Positions 8,501 to 14,997 of a stretch of DNA of 30,151 bases are shown here, piece by piece. The notes beneath the pieces are model-generated. The model was not told the origin of the DNA. It was given only the letters and a program-made list of their open reading frames with translations, and did not search any database. Where the stretch lies: the NCBI GenBank assembly GCA_002315595.1, contig DCHG01000035.1, positions 1 to 30,151 of the forward strand, written 5' to 3'. The stretch comes from Clostridiales bacterium UBA1758. Its GTDB lineage: Bacteria > Bacillota > Clostridia > Oscillospirales > UBA1758. The position numbers and the translations under genes are program-made. Positions within the stretch are counted from its first letter, which is position 1. Every line of letters begins with the position of its first letter.

Positions 8501-8936
8501 GACCGACATATTGATCGATCAAAGCAATGTCGGAATCAATGGCGCCTTCCATGTCTTCGTTAAACAAAAGAGATAGTGTGTACGGGAAGGTTTCCATCGT
8601 CTCCGAGCCGAAAATGCCGAGCGCACGCGCCGCATCGTCATCCGTCTGCGCGGCAATGGCATGATAGAACTTCATTTCGAGTTCGATCATACGATTATAG
8701 TGCTTGTTCGGAGTTTCAAGATCGTAAACTTTCGATAATTTCAGCGTTTCCGACAGATTGCTGATGATGAGTCCCATTGCTTCCTTCTGCGCGGTGGTAT
8801 GGAGTGCAGAATAAGAATAGGCGTCGAGATCCACAAGTTCGTCATCTTCCACCGCGGAAGCATTCAGACCGAGTGTGGAGACCATCGAGATCATCATTGC
8901 CAAAACCAAAAGCATTGATAAAAATCTCTTTTTCAT
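5538..8936 (-). CDS. Large secreted protein of unknown function with twin C-terminal repeats
   Basis: The 1132-residue product starts with a clear Sec signal peptide: MKKR, a hydrophobic stretch, and a likely cut after ASA near residue 29. A TTG six codons upstream is also in frame, but the ATG at 8936 has AGAGGAAAG at the right distance. Residues about 30-720 look alpha-helical, with many Ala/Leu/Tyr helices, and match no family I know. A beta-rich middle follows. Next comes a Cys/His segment (genomic 6250-6353) with CxxC, His and CxCG that may bind zinc, then an Ig-like stretch. Two related repeats of about 68 residues end the protein, each containing GTTW(A/G)EF. I see no LPXTG, S-layer domain or C-terminal membrane segment, so it is probably released or bound non-covalently. 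It is monocistronic and ends at the shared terminator. Confidence 0.9.
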   Translation of the reverse strand: MKKRFLSMLLVLAMMISMVSTLGLNASAVEDDELVDLDAYSYSALHTTAQKEAMGLIISNLSETLKLSKVYDLETPNKHYNRMIELEMKFYHAIAAQTDDDAARALGIFGSETMETFPYTLSLLFNEDMEGAIDSDIALIDQYVGHSSDVMLWLGNFSVAHLVGVIAAYTRATGAQDELEEVYQEALTAFAKAKSEAELLALVKAYAYYVDLCGRFTGSFDILDNVHSNVLKGIKECKGNADKLYAFSQIFVNVYAGIASNIELTGSDFQELFCANTLVPYFVEKFKDFTAAEAQAMAMAYTKMWDHLRWQGDLFDELFAHDKDICDAVWNKIDAQTTEQDKIYVGQAVAGDYIWVSYGLWQTSSDQYWVSPMLYHTFEEAYNPDAGLSNGWNCGANIFQCYQNLYDEATPDSTKPIFDWVDYVVDELKTLDDPYRSGSIGNLGTNFYSFSDFKNENLTELKAWFEHGAEVIESYPAELCYATLVMESRLMWKITNFDLSSKQEQDNLAKLKEGRDYIESIIARLDHPTPYQIVDISFNFLGALEWDDVGVTALVNHVGPIFEAMISADPDAYWGYAMLAKEAESRVQQGVYVPDFQAITTKTLQDMDARPEDADIIGIAGALKINKFTAEEATTNIRVISILKEAGCLVDDAKKPAIIAALLSVKELNLDAQDTQNNVHVIYTFFVEVVNALPAASVNAMSYSIKSPYIKNISTFPEAREILLEQIAFAKVIFDKAKCVTTENLAAGDEQTLVLGGKEAGEFKVTGNKYTGFQISKNGKFIIPSGTKVVESANTCTWKYDGGLYTEVKTTVVTRTLFWSKTTVKTVKYYLGFDGTELTLTTSKVDAGMKVISDTHAIAYTCEDDYHVAYCTKCDYREDPEAHDYDSETHLCKCGAIDPDARLVSNVNVTYKRVASYYGFGFWKRAIYSYQFTVKPVTQFVGVKSVMISADGVNWKYGTTFTSQIIPATVYIKVTDTLGHVTEWQYDTATKTTKGSIQFKLGSNTFSVIEGTTWAEFAQSGAQSGVGVDGSNNVTGTECFIFADCITIAKGTDEIKPQEYFSGTKVNFTVCGSSYVVKNGTTWGEFIEAIDGAGNLNINNGNVREREVVLYYGGNPILATDVIVDGMNVSNS
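5541..5951 (-). repeat. Two tandem GTTW-EF protein repeats in the secreted protein
   Basis: Copy A (about 5748-5951) and copy B (5541-5747) encode units of 68 and 69 residues. Both start with a beta strand (IQFKLGSNTFSV and VNFTVCGSSYVV), followed by EGTTWAEF or NGTTWGEF, a Gly/Asn-rich middle, and a final strand. Identity outside the TTW-EF core is low, so they are old duplicates seen at protein level only. I have seen similar modules in other clostridial surface proteins, but I know of no assigned function. Confidence 0.7.
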
Positions 8937-8954
8937 TTTGTTCTTTCCTCTCAA

Positions 8955-9480
8955 TTTTATATTTTGTCTATGTCAAGAAGCCGCACACGCGTCGCTTCAA
9001 AATAAGGGGTAATTGGTCGGCATCCGCCGACAAGGGACGGGAAACGATACATCTGTGTCGTCGGATGACGGATCATTATGTCAATTCGCAATAATACGGA
9101 AACGGTTTATGCTTTTCACCGTCATTGCGGGAATGGCGAACGCCCGACGCAACAATCCGTCCTTTGATGACAATATCCGTCTGTTTCGCTGATTGTTCGG
9201 TTATTTTCTTACACGAAAAAAAGAAAAGGACTCACCGCACCCACGGAATTATCCGCGGGCGCAATGCGTCCTTGATTTACATTTACCTGAAAGATACCGC
9301 TGACAAAAGGACAGACTACCGCCGTGCCGTGCCGTGCCGTGCCGTGCCGAAAGCATTATTACGCAATGCGACACACCCGTCAACTCCTTCATCAATAAAA
9401 TGATAAATTCTATTGGTATTCTAGCATATGAAAATGAAAATTACAATAGCATTGATTTGTTTTTTGCAAATAAAAACGGA
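8955..9480. other. 526-base gap without a convincing gene
   Basis: The gap separates the start of the secreted-protein gene from the end of livF, both on minus. Short open frames exist on plus, but they have no ribosome site, no recognisable protein and overlap each other. The segment holds the upstream region of the secreted-protein gene. TTGACA on minus at 8971-8976 is a possible -35, but no good -10 stands 17 bases away. It also holds an imperfect hairpin near 9123-9152 and a GCCGT tandem repeat. I found no clear terminator for the liv operon here. Confidence 0.6.
9321..9350. repeat. GCCGT pentanucleotide tandem repeat
   Basis: Five exact GCCGT units (9321-9345) are followed by a sixth with one change (GCCGA, 9346-9350). 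The surrounding DNA is AT-richer and non-coding. Such a short tandem repeat can slip in replication and change unit number. It lies about 385 bases upstream of the secreted-protein start and about 130 bases past the end of livF. Confidence 0.9.
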
Positions 9481-10188
9481 TCAACCACCCAAATAAGCCT
9501 TTTTGATGTCCGGGCTACGAAGCAGATCCGCACCCGTGCCGGAGGTGACGACTTTTCCCGTTTCGAGGACATATCCGCGGTCGGCAATGGAAAGTGCCGC
9601 CTGCGCATTCTGTTCAACGAGAAGGATCGTCGTACCCGCCTGATGCATGGTTTTGATGATCTCAAAGATCTGTTCGACAAGGATCGGGGCAAGTCCCATT
9701 GACGGCTCGTCGAGCATAAGAAGTTTCGGGCGCGACATCAGTGCGCGTCCCATGGCAAGCATTTGCTGTTCGCCGCCGGAAAGCGTACCCGCAACCTGAC
9801 GCTTGCGTTCAAGCAGTCTGGGGAAATAGTGATAAACCTTTTCAAGATCCGCCGAAATATCGGCGCCCGAACGCGTAAACGCGCCCATTTCAAGGTTTTC
9901 CTGAACGGTCATTTGCAAAAAGATGCGGCGACCTTCGGGTACCTGCGCCAAGCCCTGCGAAACAAGTTTATGCGCGGGAACGGCGGAAATATTCTGTCCG
10001 TCAAAGGTGATCGAGCCCGTTTTACTGCGAAGAAGACCGGAAACCGTTTGCAAAGTGGTGGTTTTACCGGCTCCGTTTGCCCCGATGAGGGTGACGATTT
10101 CCCCTTCGTCGACATGGAATGAAATATCCTTAATGGCGTGGATTGCGCCGTAATACACGTTGATTTCGTTGACTTCAAGCAATGACAT
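9481..10188 (-). CDS. livF: Branched-chain amino acid ABC transporter, ATP-binding protein LivF
   Basis: This is one of the two ATPases that power a HAAT-family (branched-chain or related amino acid) importer. The 235-residue protein has Walker A GANGAGKTT (about 37-45), a Q-loop, the signature LSGGEQQMLAMGRAL, Walker B LLMLDEPSMGL with the catalytic Glu, and the H-loop region (here VEQN). It lacks the longer C-terminus of LivG, as is normal for LivF. It is the last cistron of the operon, three bases after livG. Substrate cannot be read from the ATPase. Confidence 0.93.
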   Translation of the reverse strand: MSLLEVNEINVYYGAIHAIKDISFHVDEGEIVTLIGANGAGKTTTLQTVSGLLRSKTGSITFDGQNISAVPAHKLVSQGLAQVPEGRRIFLQMTVQENLEMGAFTRSGADISADLEKVYHYFPRLLERKRQVAGTLSGGEQQMLAMGRALMSRPKLLMLDEPSMGLAPILVEQIFEIIKTMHQAGTTILLVEQNAQAALSIADRGYVLETGKVVTSGTGADLLRSPDIKKAYLGG

Positions 10189-10191
10189 CGC

Positions 10192-11034
10192 TTATTTCCC
10201 CTTTCCGAGATACGCCTCGATGACCACGGGATTGTTTTTGATCTGTTCCGGGGTGCCCTTGGCGATGACTTGACCGAAGTTCAGCACGCAAATGCCTTCA
10301 CAAATGCCCATGACGAGATTCATATCGTGTTCAATAAGCAGGACGGCAATGCTGAAAAGGTCGCGGATCTTGACGATATTTTCCATCAGTTCGGCGGTTT
10401 CCGACGGGTTCATGCCCGCGGCAGGTTCGTCGAGAAGCAGAAGGCTCGGATTTGTGGCAAGCGCACGCACGATTTCCAGTCTTCTCTGTGCGCCGTAAGG
10501 GAGAGAGCCCGCCTTCCAATTTGCATATTTTTGCATATCGAAAATATCGAGCAGTTCCATGGCGCGCTCATGCGACCTTTTTTCCTCATTCCAATATCTC
10601 GGAAGACGAAGGATGCCTTCGAGCGTGGTGTACTTCATTTCGTTGTGAAGACCGAGTTTGACATTGTCTTCCACGGAAAGGTTGTTGAACAGACGGATGT
10701 TTTGGAATGTGCGCGCAATACCGAGGCGGTTGACCTCCGCCGTGGTCATTTTCGAGGTTTCATAACCGTCGAGAAGGATCGTACCCCTCGTCGGCTGGTA
10801 AACCTTGGTCAGAAGGTTGAAAACAGTGGTCTTGCCCGCACCGTTCGGTCCGATCAGTCCCGCGATCTCCGTTCTGCCGATGGCAAAGTTGAAATCGTTG
10901 ACGGCGGTTAGACCGTTAAAATCAATGCCGAGGTGACGACATTCGAGAATTGGGCTTTTATCCGCATCTCTTTCCGGAATGATATTGGTACTCGGCACCG
11001 GGACAAGTTTGACGGGATCTTTTTGAAAACTCAT
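10192..11034 (-). CDS. livG: Branched-chain amino acid ABC transporter, ATP-binding protein LivG
   Basis: This is the second ATPase of the importer. The 280-residue product has Walker A GPNGAGKTT, the family-typical GIARTFQNIRLF Q-loop region, a signature that reads SLPYGAQRRLEI rather than LSGGQ (normal for LivG), Walker B LLLLDEPAAGMN, the H-loop IEHDMN, and the C-terminal KNNPVVIEAYLG typical of LivG. About 25 extra residues precede the ATPase fold. They may be a real extension, or translation may start later, but the ATG overlaps the livM stop by four bases, which supports it. It pairs with LivF as a heterodimer on the inner face of the membrane. Confidence 0.93.
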   Translation of the reverse strand: MSFQKDPVKLVPVPSTNIIPERDADKSPILECRHLGIDFNGLTAVNDFNFAIGRTEIAGLIGPNGAGKTTVFNLLTKVYQPTRGTILLDGYETSKMTTAEVNRLGIARTFQNIRLFNNLSVEDNVKLGLHNEMKYTTLEGILRLPRYWNEEKRSHERAMELLDIFDMQKYANWKAGSLPYGAQRRLEIVRALATNPSLLLLDEPAAGMNPSETAELMENIVKIRDLFSIAVLLIEHDMNLVMGICEGICVLNFGQVIAKGTPEQIKNNPVVIEAYLGKGK

Positions 11035-12095
11035 TTCGACTTACCTTCCTTTCCGTGCAGGCGAAGTCCTGAGAAGAAGTCGCGCACCTTGGAGTTATTG
11101 GTTGCGATCATTACGCCGATCAGCAGGATCGCATAGGCAAGCATACGGTAGTCCATAAATTCACGCAAAACTTCCGGAAGGATGACAAGTGCGGTCGCGG
11201 AAATAATGGAGCCGAGGAAATTGCCCTGTCCGCCGAGAACGACGAAAACAAGGATGAGAATGGACGCGTTAAAGTCGAACTTATTGGCGATAACCGTCGA
11301 ATAGTTCAGTCCGAACAACGCACCCGCCGCACCCGCAAGAGCCGCGGACACGACGAAGGCGATCATTTTGTACTTGGTGATCTGAATACCGACACTTTCC
11401 GCGGCGATACGGTTATCGCGGATCGCCATGACGGCACGCCCGGTACGACTGTTGACGAGGTTAAACACGATGAACAGCGTGATGATGATGAGAATAAAAC
11501 CCGCCGTAAATGTAGCGATCTTATCAATGCTGCCGATGCCCATCGGTCCCTCGATAATCAGTCTGCCGTCTTCGAGGAGATTGGTGTTATCTTCGAGCAG
11601 GCTCAAATGAAGTCCCGCAGAGTCAATTCCGATATAGAGATTGTTGAAAAGAACCTTGATGATTTCGCCGAATGCAAGGGTAACGATGGCGAGGTAGTCA
11701 CCGTTCAAACGAAGGACCGGGATACCGATCAAGAAGCCGAAGATCGCCGCAAAACCCGCACCGATCAACATGGCAAGCCCCAAACGGATGGGATCGGAAG
11801 CAACGGAAGTCTGCATAATGGATGCCGCAGTGACGCCCATAAATGCGCCGATACTCATAAATCCCGCGTGGCCGAGGGAAAGTTCGCCCAACACGCCGAC
11901 GGTGAGGTTCAGCGAGATCGCCATAACAACATAAACGCAAATCGGAACAAGCATTCCCTGGAAGGACGAACTGATCATTCCGCCGGATTTCAAAACGCTG
12001 ATGATGATGAATGCCACGGTCACAAGCAGATAAGTGAGCGAATTTTTCTTTGTCTGCGAGCCGATGCCGCCGAGTTTTGTTTTTAATGTATTCAT
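11031..12095 (-). CDS. livM: Branched-chain amino acid ABC transporter, permease LivM
   Basis: This is a membrane subunit of the importer. The 354-residue product has about eight to ten hydrophobic segments and the LivM signatures LSLGHAGFMSIGAF and GRAVMAIRDNRIAAESVGI, the latter being the cytoplasmic loop that contacts the ATPases. The frame is open 20 codons further upstream, but GAGGTG six bases before the ATG at 12095 decides the start, and the longer N-terminus would overlap livH. It lies 10 bases after livH and overlaps livG by four. Confidence 0.93.
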   Translation of the reverse strand: MNTLKTKLGGIGSQTKKNSLTYLLVTVAFIIISVLKSGGMISSSFQGMLVPICVYVVMAISLNLTVGVLGELSLGHAGFMSIGAFMGVTAASIMQTSVASDPIRLGLAMLIGAGFAAIFGFLIGIPVLRLNGDYLAIVTLAFGEIIKVLFNNLYIGIDSAGLHLSLLEDNTNLLEDGRLIIEGPMGIGSIDKIATFTAGFILIIITLFIVFNLVNSRTGRAVMAIRDNRIAAESVGIQITKYKMIAFVVSAALAGAAGALFGLNYSTVIANKFDFNASILILVFVVLGGQGNFLGSIISATALVILPEVLREFMDYRMLAYAILLIGVMIATNNSKVRDFFSGLRLHGKEGKSK

Positions 12096-12105
12096 TCGGC
12101 ACACC

Positions 12106-12996
12106 TCAGACTTTCTCATTGATGCGCTTGCCGAGCAAGCCCGCGGGCTTGACAAGCAAAACGACGATCAGAATCGAAAACACGACCGCGTCGGAAATTT
12201 TCATGGAAATGTAAGTCTTCGCCATCATTTCAAGCACACCGAGCAAAATACCGCCGAGCAATGCACCCGGAATGGAGCCGATGCCGCCGAAAACCGCCGC
12301 CGTAAAGGCTTTGATACCCGGCATGGAGCCCGTTGTCGGAACGAGCGTCGGATATGCCGAACAAAGGAGCATACCGGCGATCGCCGCAAGCCCGGAGCCG
12401 ATGGCGAATGTCAGCGAGATCGTAGAGTCGACGTTGATTCCCATAAGTTGTGCCGCACCCTTATCTTCGGAGCAGGCGCGCATCGCTTTGCCCATTCTCG
12501 TCTTGTTCGTGAAAAGCGTCAGGACGATCATGATGATGATGCAGGTGATAATGGTGACAATTGCGGTATAAGAAATATTCAGTCCGCCGTCAAACAACGC
12601 AATGCCGTTTTTTCCGTTGAAAACAAAGATCTCCGGGAAAAATTTCGGGTTGGACGACCAGATGAGTTGTGCCGCGTTCTGCAAGAAATAACTCACGCCG
12701 ATGGCGGTGATCAGAACCGCAAGAGACGGGGCGGAACGCAGGGGCTTATAGGCAAGGCGTTCGATCGTAATACCGAGTGCCGTGCATAGAACGACCGCAA
12801 TTGCAATTCCGACCAGTGGCGGTAAATTAAAAACCGACACCGCGTAAAAGCAGACATATGCGCCCACCATAATGACATCACCGTGAGCGAAGTTCAGCAT
12901 CTTTGCAATGCCGTAAACCATTGTGTATCCGAGCGCGATGATCGCGTAGATACTGCCAAGGCTCATTCCGTTGATCAAACAGTTCAAAAATTTCAT
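12106..12996 (-). CDS. livH: Branched-chain amino acid ABC transporter, permease LivH
   Basis: This is the partner permease of LivM. It has multiple hydrophobic helices, the N-terminal INGMSLGSIYAIIALGYTMVYG typical of LivH, LNFAHGD, and the cytoplasmic coupling loop GKAMRACSEDKGAAQLMGI. I place the start at the ATG at 12996 (296 residues), which gives the usual short N-terminus. An in-frame ATG at 13029 would add 11 residues, but its AAAGG directly abuts the codon and so is badly spaced. The choice is not certain. A 140-base leader with two hairpins separates it from livK. Confidence 0.9.
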   Translation of the reverse strand: MKFLNCLINGMSLGSIYAIIALGYTMVYGIAKMLNFAHGDVIMVGAYVCFYAVSVFNLPPLVGIAIAVVLCTALGITIERLAYKPLRSAPSLAVLITAIGVSYFLQNAAQLIWSSNPKFFPEIFVFNGKNGIALFDGGLNISYTAIVTIITCIIIMIVLTLFTNKTRMGKAMRACSEDKGAAQLMGINVDSTISLTFAIGSGLAAIAGMLLCSAYPTLVPTTGSMPGIKAFTAAVFGGIGSIPGALLGGILLGVLEMMAKTYISMKISDAVVFSILIVVLLVKPAGLLGKRINEKV

Positions 12997-13054
12997 TTTT
13001 GCACCGTAGCTTTCGCTTAGCAAAAGCATCCTTTCATTTCATTTTCACGCCGAA

Positions 13055-13104
13055 GAATATATCTGAAAAACGTCAAATACCTTCAACGCCTTTCAGATAT
13101 ATTC
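13055..13104 (-). other. 14-bp inverted repeat in the livK-livH spacer
   Basis: GAATATATCTGAAA at 13055-13068 pairs exactly with 13091-13104, leaving a 22-base loop. It is the second of two stems between livK and livH. It is AT-rich and would form in the mRNA just upstream of the livH ribosome site. It could be a 5' stabiliser, a processing site or an operator; the sequence alone does not decide. Confidence 0.7.
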
Positions 13105-13107
13105 CGG

Positions 13108-13145
13108 CTTTATGCGGCGGGGACCGAAATCCCCGCCGCATAAAG
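13108..13145 (-). terminator. Strong hairpin after livK, likely partial terminator or mRNA stabiliser
   Basis: A perfect 16-bp GC-rich stem (13108-13123 with 13130-13145) has a six-base loop. It starts 25 bases downstream of the livK stop on minus. No run of T follows on the minus strand (the transcript continues GCCGGAAT), so it is weak as an intrinsic terminator. Such a stem commonly protects the 3' end of a binding-protein message and lets only part of the transcripts reach the permease genes. Confidence 0.75.
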
Positions 13146-13169
13146 AATTATCCAGCGTAATTTACGGTA

Positions 13170-14312
13170 TTAGTCAAGACCGACGTAGGCACCGTTCTTA
13201 ATGACCATGCCCTTCGGATCCTTGGAAACCTCACCGGCCTCATTCCAGGTCATTCCGCCACCGGTCAGACCGTCAAAGGTCATAGAGGTGAACTGGGCGA
13301 CGAGCAGGTCGTTGAGTTCCTGTGCGCTCATGCTCGGCTTGGCACCGGCGGCTTCGAGAGCAGCGGCGATGGCATAGACGCAGTCATAAGCGTCAGCGGC
13401 GAACTGGTTCGGGATCTCACCGAATTTTTCCTGATACTTGGCAACGAAAGCCGCGGTCTTTTCGTCTTCGGAGTCCGCGTTGAACGGAGTCAGAAGGATG
13501 ACATCTTCGGCGAGTTTAGTGTCAAAGCCTTCCATTGTGAGAATGCCGTCCATACCGTCAACACCGAAGAAGACCGGCTCATAACCCATGGAGTTTGCCT
13601 GAGCGAGGATCAGGGAAGCCGGCTCAAAGTAGATCGGCAGGAAGACGAGGTCTGCGCCGTTGTCCTTGGCGTCGGCAAGCTGCGCAGAGAAGTCGGATGC
13701 GTTGCCGTCAGCAAAAGTGGTGTCACTGACAACACTCAGTCCGAGTTCGTCGGCTTTTGCGATGAAGGTATCACGGATGCCCTGGGAGTAAACATCGTCG
13801 TTTTTCCAGATGATGGCGATCTTTTCGCCAAGACCTTTTTCAGAAATGTACTGAGCGGAAGCGGTGCCTTGGTTCGGATCCATGAAGCACATCTGGAAGA
13901 CATTGTCCTTACCTTCGGTGACGGCCTTGGAAGAAGCGGACGGGGTGATGGCGAAGATTCTATCCTCGAAGTTCATCGTGGAAGTCGCTTCTGCCGGCTT
14001 GGAGGTGACGGAACCGAGGGAGATCTGCATTCCCCAGTCTTTCAGAGCATTGTACGCATTGACGGCTTTTTCGGCGTCGTGCGTGTCGTCTTCGTACTTC
14101 AGTTCAAGTTTGATCTTGCCTGCGGCGTTGATTTCTTCAACGGCGATTTCCGCACCGTTCTTTGCCGCGTTACCGTAAACGGCTGTGCCGCCGGTGAGAG
14201 GACCGGTACCACCGAGCTTAAAGGCGTCGGAACTACCGCTGGATTTGTTGCAAGCGACGAGAGTAAACATCATTGCAACTGCGAGGAAAAGGGCTACTAC
14301 TTTCTTGTTCAT
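13170..14312 (-). CDS. livK: Branched-chain amino acid type substrate-binding lipoprotein LivK
   Basis: This is the extracellular receptor of the importer. The 380-residue protein starts with a lipoprotein signal peptide whose lipobox LVAC gives lipidated Cys21, followed by a Ser/Gly linker. The body is a type I periplasmic-binding fold typical of Leu/Ile/Val-binding proteins (GPLTGGTAVYGNAAKNGAEIAVEEIN near residue 37, later AADAYDCVYAIAAALEAAG). AAAGGAG stands eight bases before the ATG. It is first in the liv operon, followed by hairpins before livH. The substrate is inferred; related proteins also bind other amino acids, amides or urea. Confidence 0.93.
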   Translation of the reverse strand: MNKKVVALFLAVAMMFTLVACNKSSGSSDAFKLGGTGPLTGGTAVYGNAAKNGAEIAVEEINAAGKIKLELKYEDDTHDAEKAVNAYNALKDWGMQISLGSVTSKPAEATSTMNFEDRIFAITPSASSKAVTEGKDNVFQMCFMDPNQGTASAQYISEKGLGEKIAIIWKNDDVYSQGIRDTFIAKADELGLSVVSDTTFADGNASDFSAQLADAKDNGADLVFLPIYFEPASLILAQANSMGYEPVFFGVDGMDGILTMEGFDTKLAEDVILLTPFNADSEDEKTAAFVAKYQEKFGEIPNQFAADAYDCVYAIAAALEAAGAKPSMSAQELNDLLVAQFTSMTFDGLTGGGMTWNEAGEVSKDPKGMVIKNGAYVGLD

Positions 14313-14343
14313 TGGGATTCTCTCCTTTGATTAGAATATATAC

Positions 14344-14380
14344 AAAAAGCCGGTCCCGTCGCCTCGACGAAACCGGCTTG
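14344..14380 (-). terminator. Rho-independent terminator-like hairpin just upstream of livK
   Basis: An outer 8-bp stem (14347-14354 with 14372-14379) encloses an inner 5-bp stem (14357-14361 with 14365-14369). On the minus strand it is followed directly by TTTTTG, the classic intrinsic terminator order. It lies between the small membrane protein gene and livK. Only about 30 bases remain before the livK ATG, with no convincing promoter in them, so read-through or attenuation may feed the liv operon. Confidence 0.8.
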
Positions 14381-14391
14381 CTGTACCGAAG

Positions 14392-14679
14392 TTAATTCAG
14401 CATTGCCTGCGGTTCATCGAAATCAGCGGTGAGGATCAAATGGCTAATTCGAATCATCAAACCAACGATAACGACTACGGATACAAGGCTCATAAGTCGT
14501 ACGACGAGGCCGGATACGACGAGGGAAAGCGCAAACAAAACAAAAACGGACGTTGCCGCAGCAACGCCCATAATTACCTTGTTATTTTTAGAAGAAGAGC
14601 AGGACGAACTACAACCTGTCGAATGATCGGCAGATTTGAAACGGGTATTCATTTCACAGTCAAAACGAGCCGTTTTCAT
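14392..14679 (-). CDS. Small membrane protein with a Cys/Ser motif, unknown function
   Basis: The 95-residue product has a charged N-terminal half with Cys8 and the motif GCSSSCSSSK, then about 50 strongly hydrophobic residues forming one or two membrane segments, and a short acidic end. The frame extends upstream to 14871, but the ATG at 14679 has AAAGGAG nine bases before it and a good promoter about 44 bases upstream, which fixes the start. I recognise no family. It precedes the liv operon on the same strand and is separated from it by a terminator-like hairpin. The two close Cys could form a disulfide or bind metal; that is speculation. Confidence 0.65.
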   Translation of the reverse strand: MKTARFDCEMNTRFKSADHSTGCSSSCSSSKNNKVIMGVAAATSVFVLFALSLVVSGLVVRLMSLVSVVVIVGLMIRISHLILTADFDEPQAMLN

Positions 14680-14722
14680 CGTCTTGTTCTCCTTTCGTAA
14701 ATATGTTTTTGAGTGTAACTGT

Positions 14723-14751
14723 ATTTTAATTCCTTTTCGTGCAGAAGTCAA
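14723..14751 (-). promoter_or_regulatory. Promoter of the small membrane protein (possibly also liv)
   Basis: On minus, -35 TTGACT (14746-14751) and -10 TAAAAT (14723-14728) are separated by exactly 17 bases. The -10 lies about 44 bases before the ATG at 14679. It is the best promoter upstream of the liv genes. Confidence 0.7.
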
Positions 14752-14923
14752 GAGTCTTTTTTCGGTCAATTCGACCGAGGTTTCCGTTTTGCACCCCAGT
14801 CTCTTTGGGGCATTTCGCCAATTTGCATACAAATCTTTGAAATTCTGCGCTTTTGCAGGGGAATCCTTCACGTATTTTTATACCAAACGTCGAACTTTCC
14901 CGCGGATTTATTTTGTAATTCAC
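14752..14923. other. Non-coding spacer with three small stem-loops
   Basis: This is the spacer between divergent promoters. It can fold three local hairpins: CGGTC with GACCG, CCCCA with TGGGG, and an ATTC-TGC with GCA-GAAT type stem with a small bulge. Open frames on minus here have no ribosome site and no recognisable product. None of the riboswitch consensus cores I know is present. Neither predicted promoter would transcribe it. Confidence 0.4.
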
Positions 14924-14956
14924 TTGATAAAATGCGAAAAATAATGTATCATTATT
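14924..14956 (+). promoter_or_regulatory. gpsA promoter with palindrome over the -10
   Basis: -35 TTGATA (14924-14929) and -10 TATCAT (14947-14952) have a 17-base spacer and lie 45 bases before the gpsA ATG. A perfect palindrome AATAATG-TAT-CATTATT (14940-14956) covers the -10, an arrangement typical of a repressor site. Confidence 0.65.
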
Positions 14957-14997
14957 CCGTTGAAGTAAATCGCTTTCATATTAAATGAGGATCAGCC

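Noticed and set aside
9321..9350. Tandem repeat considered as a CRISPR array or iteron origin
   Set aside because: Units are 5 bases with no spacers, so it is not CRISPR. No replication gene, DnaA-box cluster or partition gene is near.
8777..9403. Two short plus-strand frames (8777-9094 and 9125-9403) in and near the gene-free gap
   Set aside because: They lack ribosome sites, show frame-like peptide from the pentamer repeat (Arg-Ala-Val-Pro), and have no recognisable sequence.
12034..12789. A 251-codon hydrophilic open frame on plus opposite livH
   Set aside because: It is the antisense shadow of membrane-protein codons: highly charged, without start signals.
14752..14923. Considered as a riboswitch or T-box for the liv genes
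   Set aside because: No T-box sequence, no known riboswitch core, and the region lies upstream of the promoter that would have to transcribe it.
14940..14956. Palindrome at gpsA considered as a classical Fur or PerR box
   Set aside because: The half-sites resemble the Fur type but the centre is three bases, not the spacing of the 19-base Fur box, and it does not match the PerR consensus. It is kept only as an unassigned palindrome.
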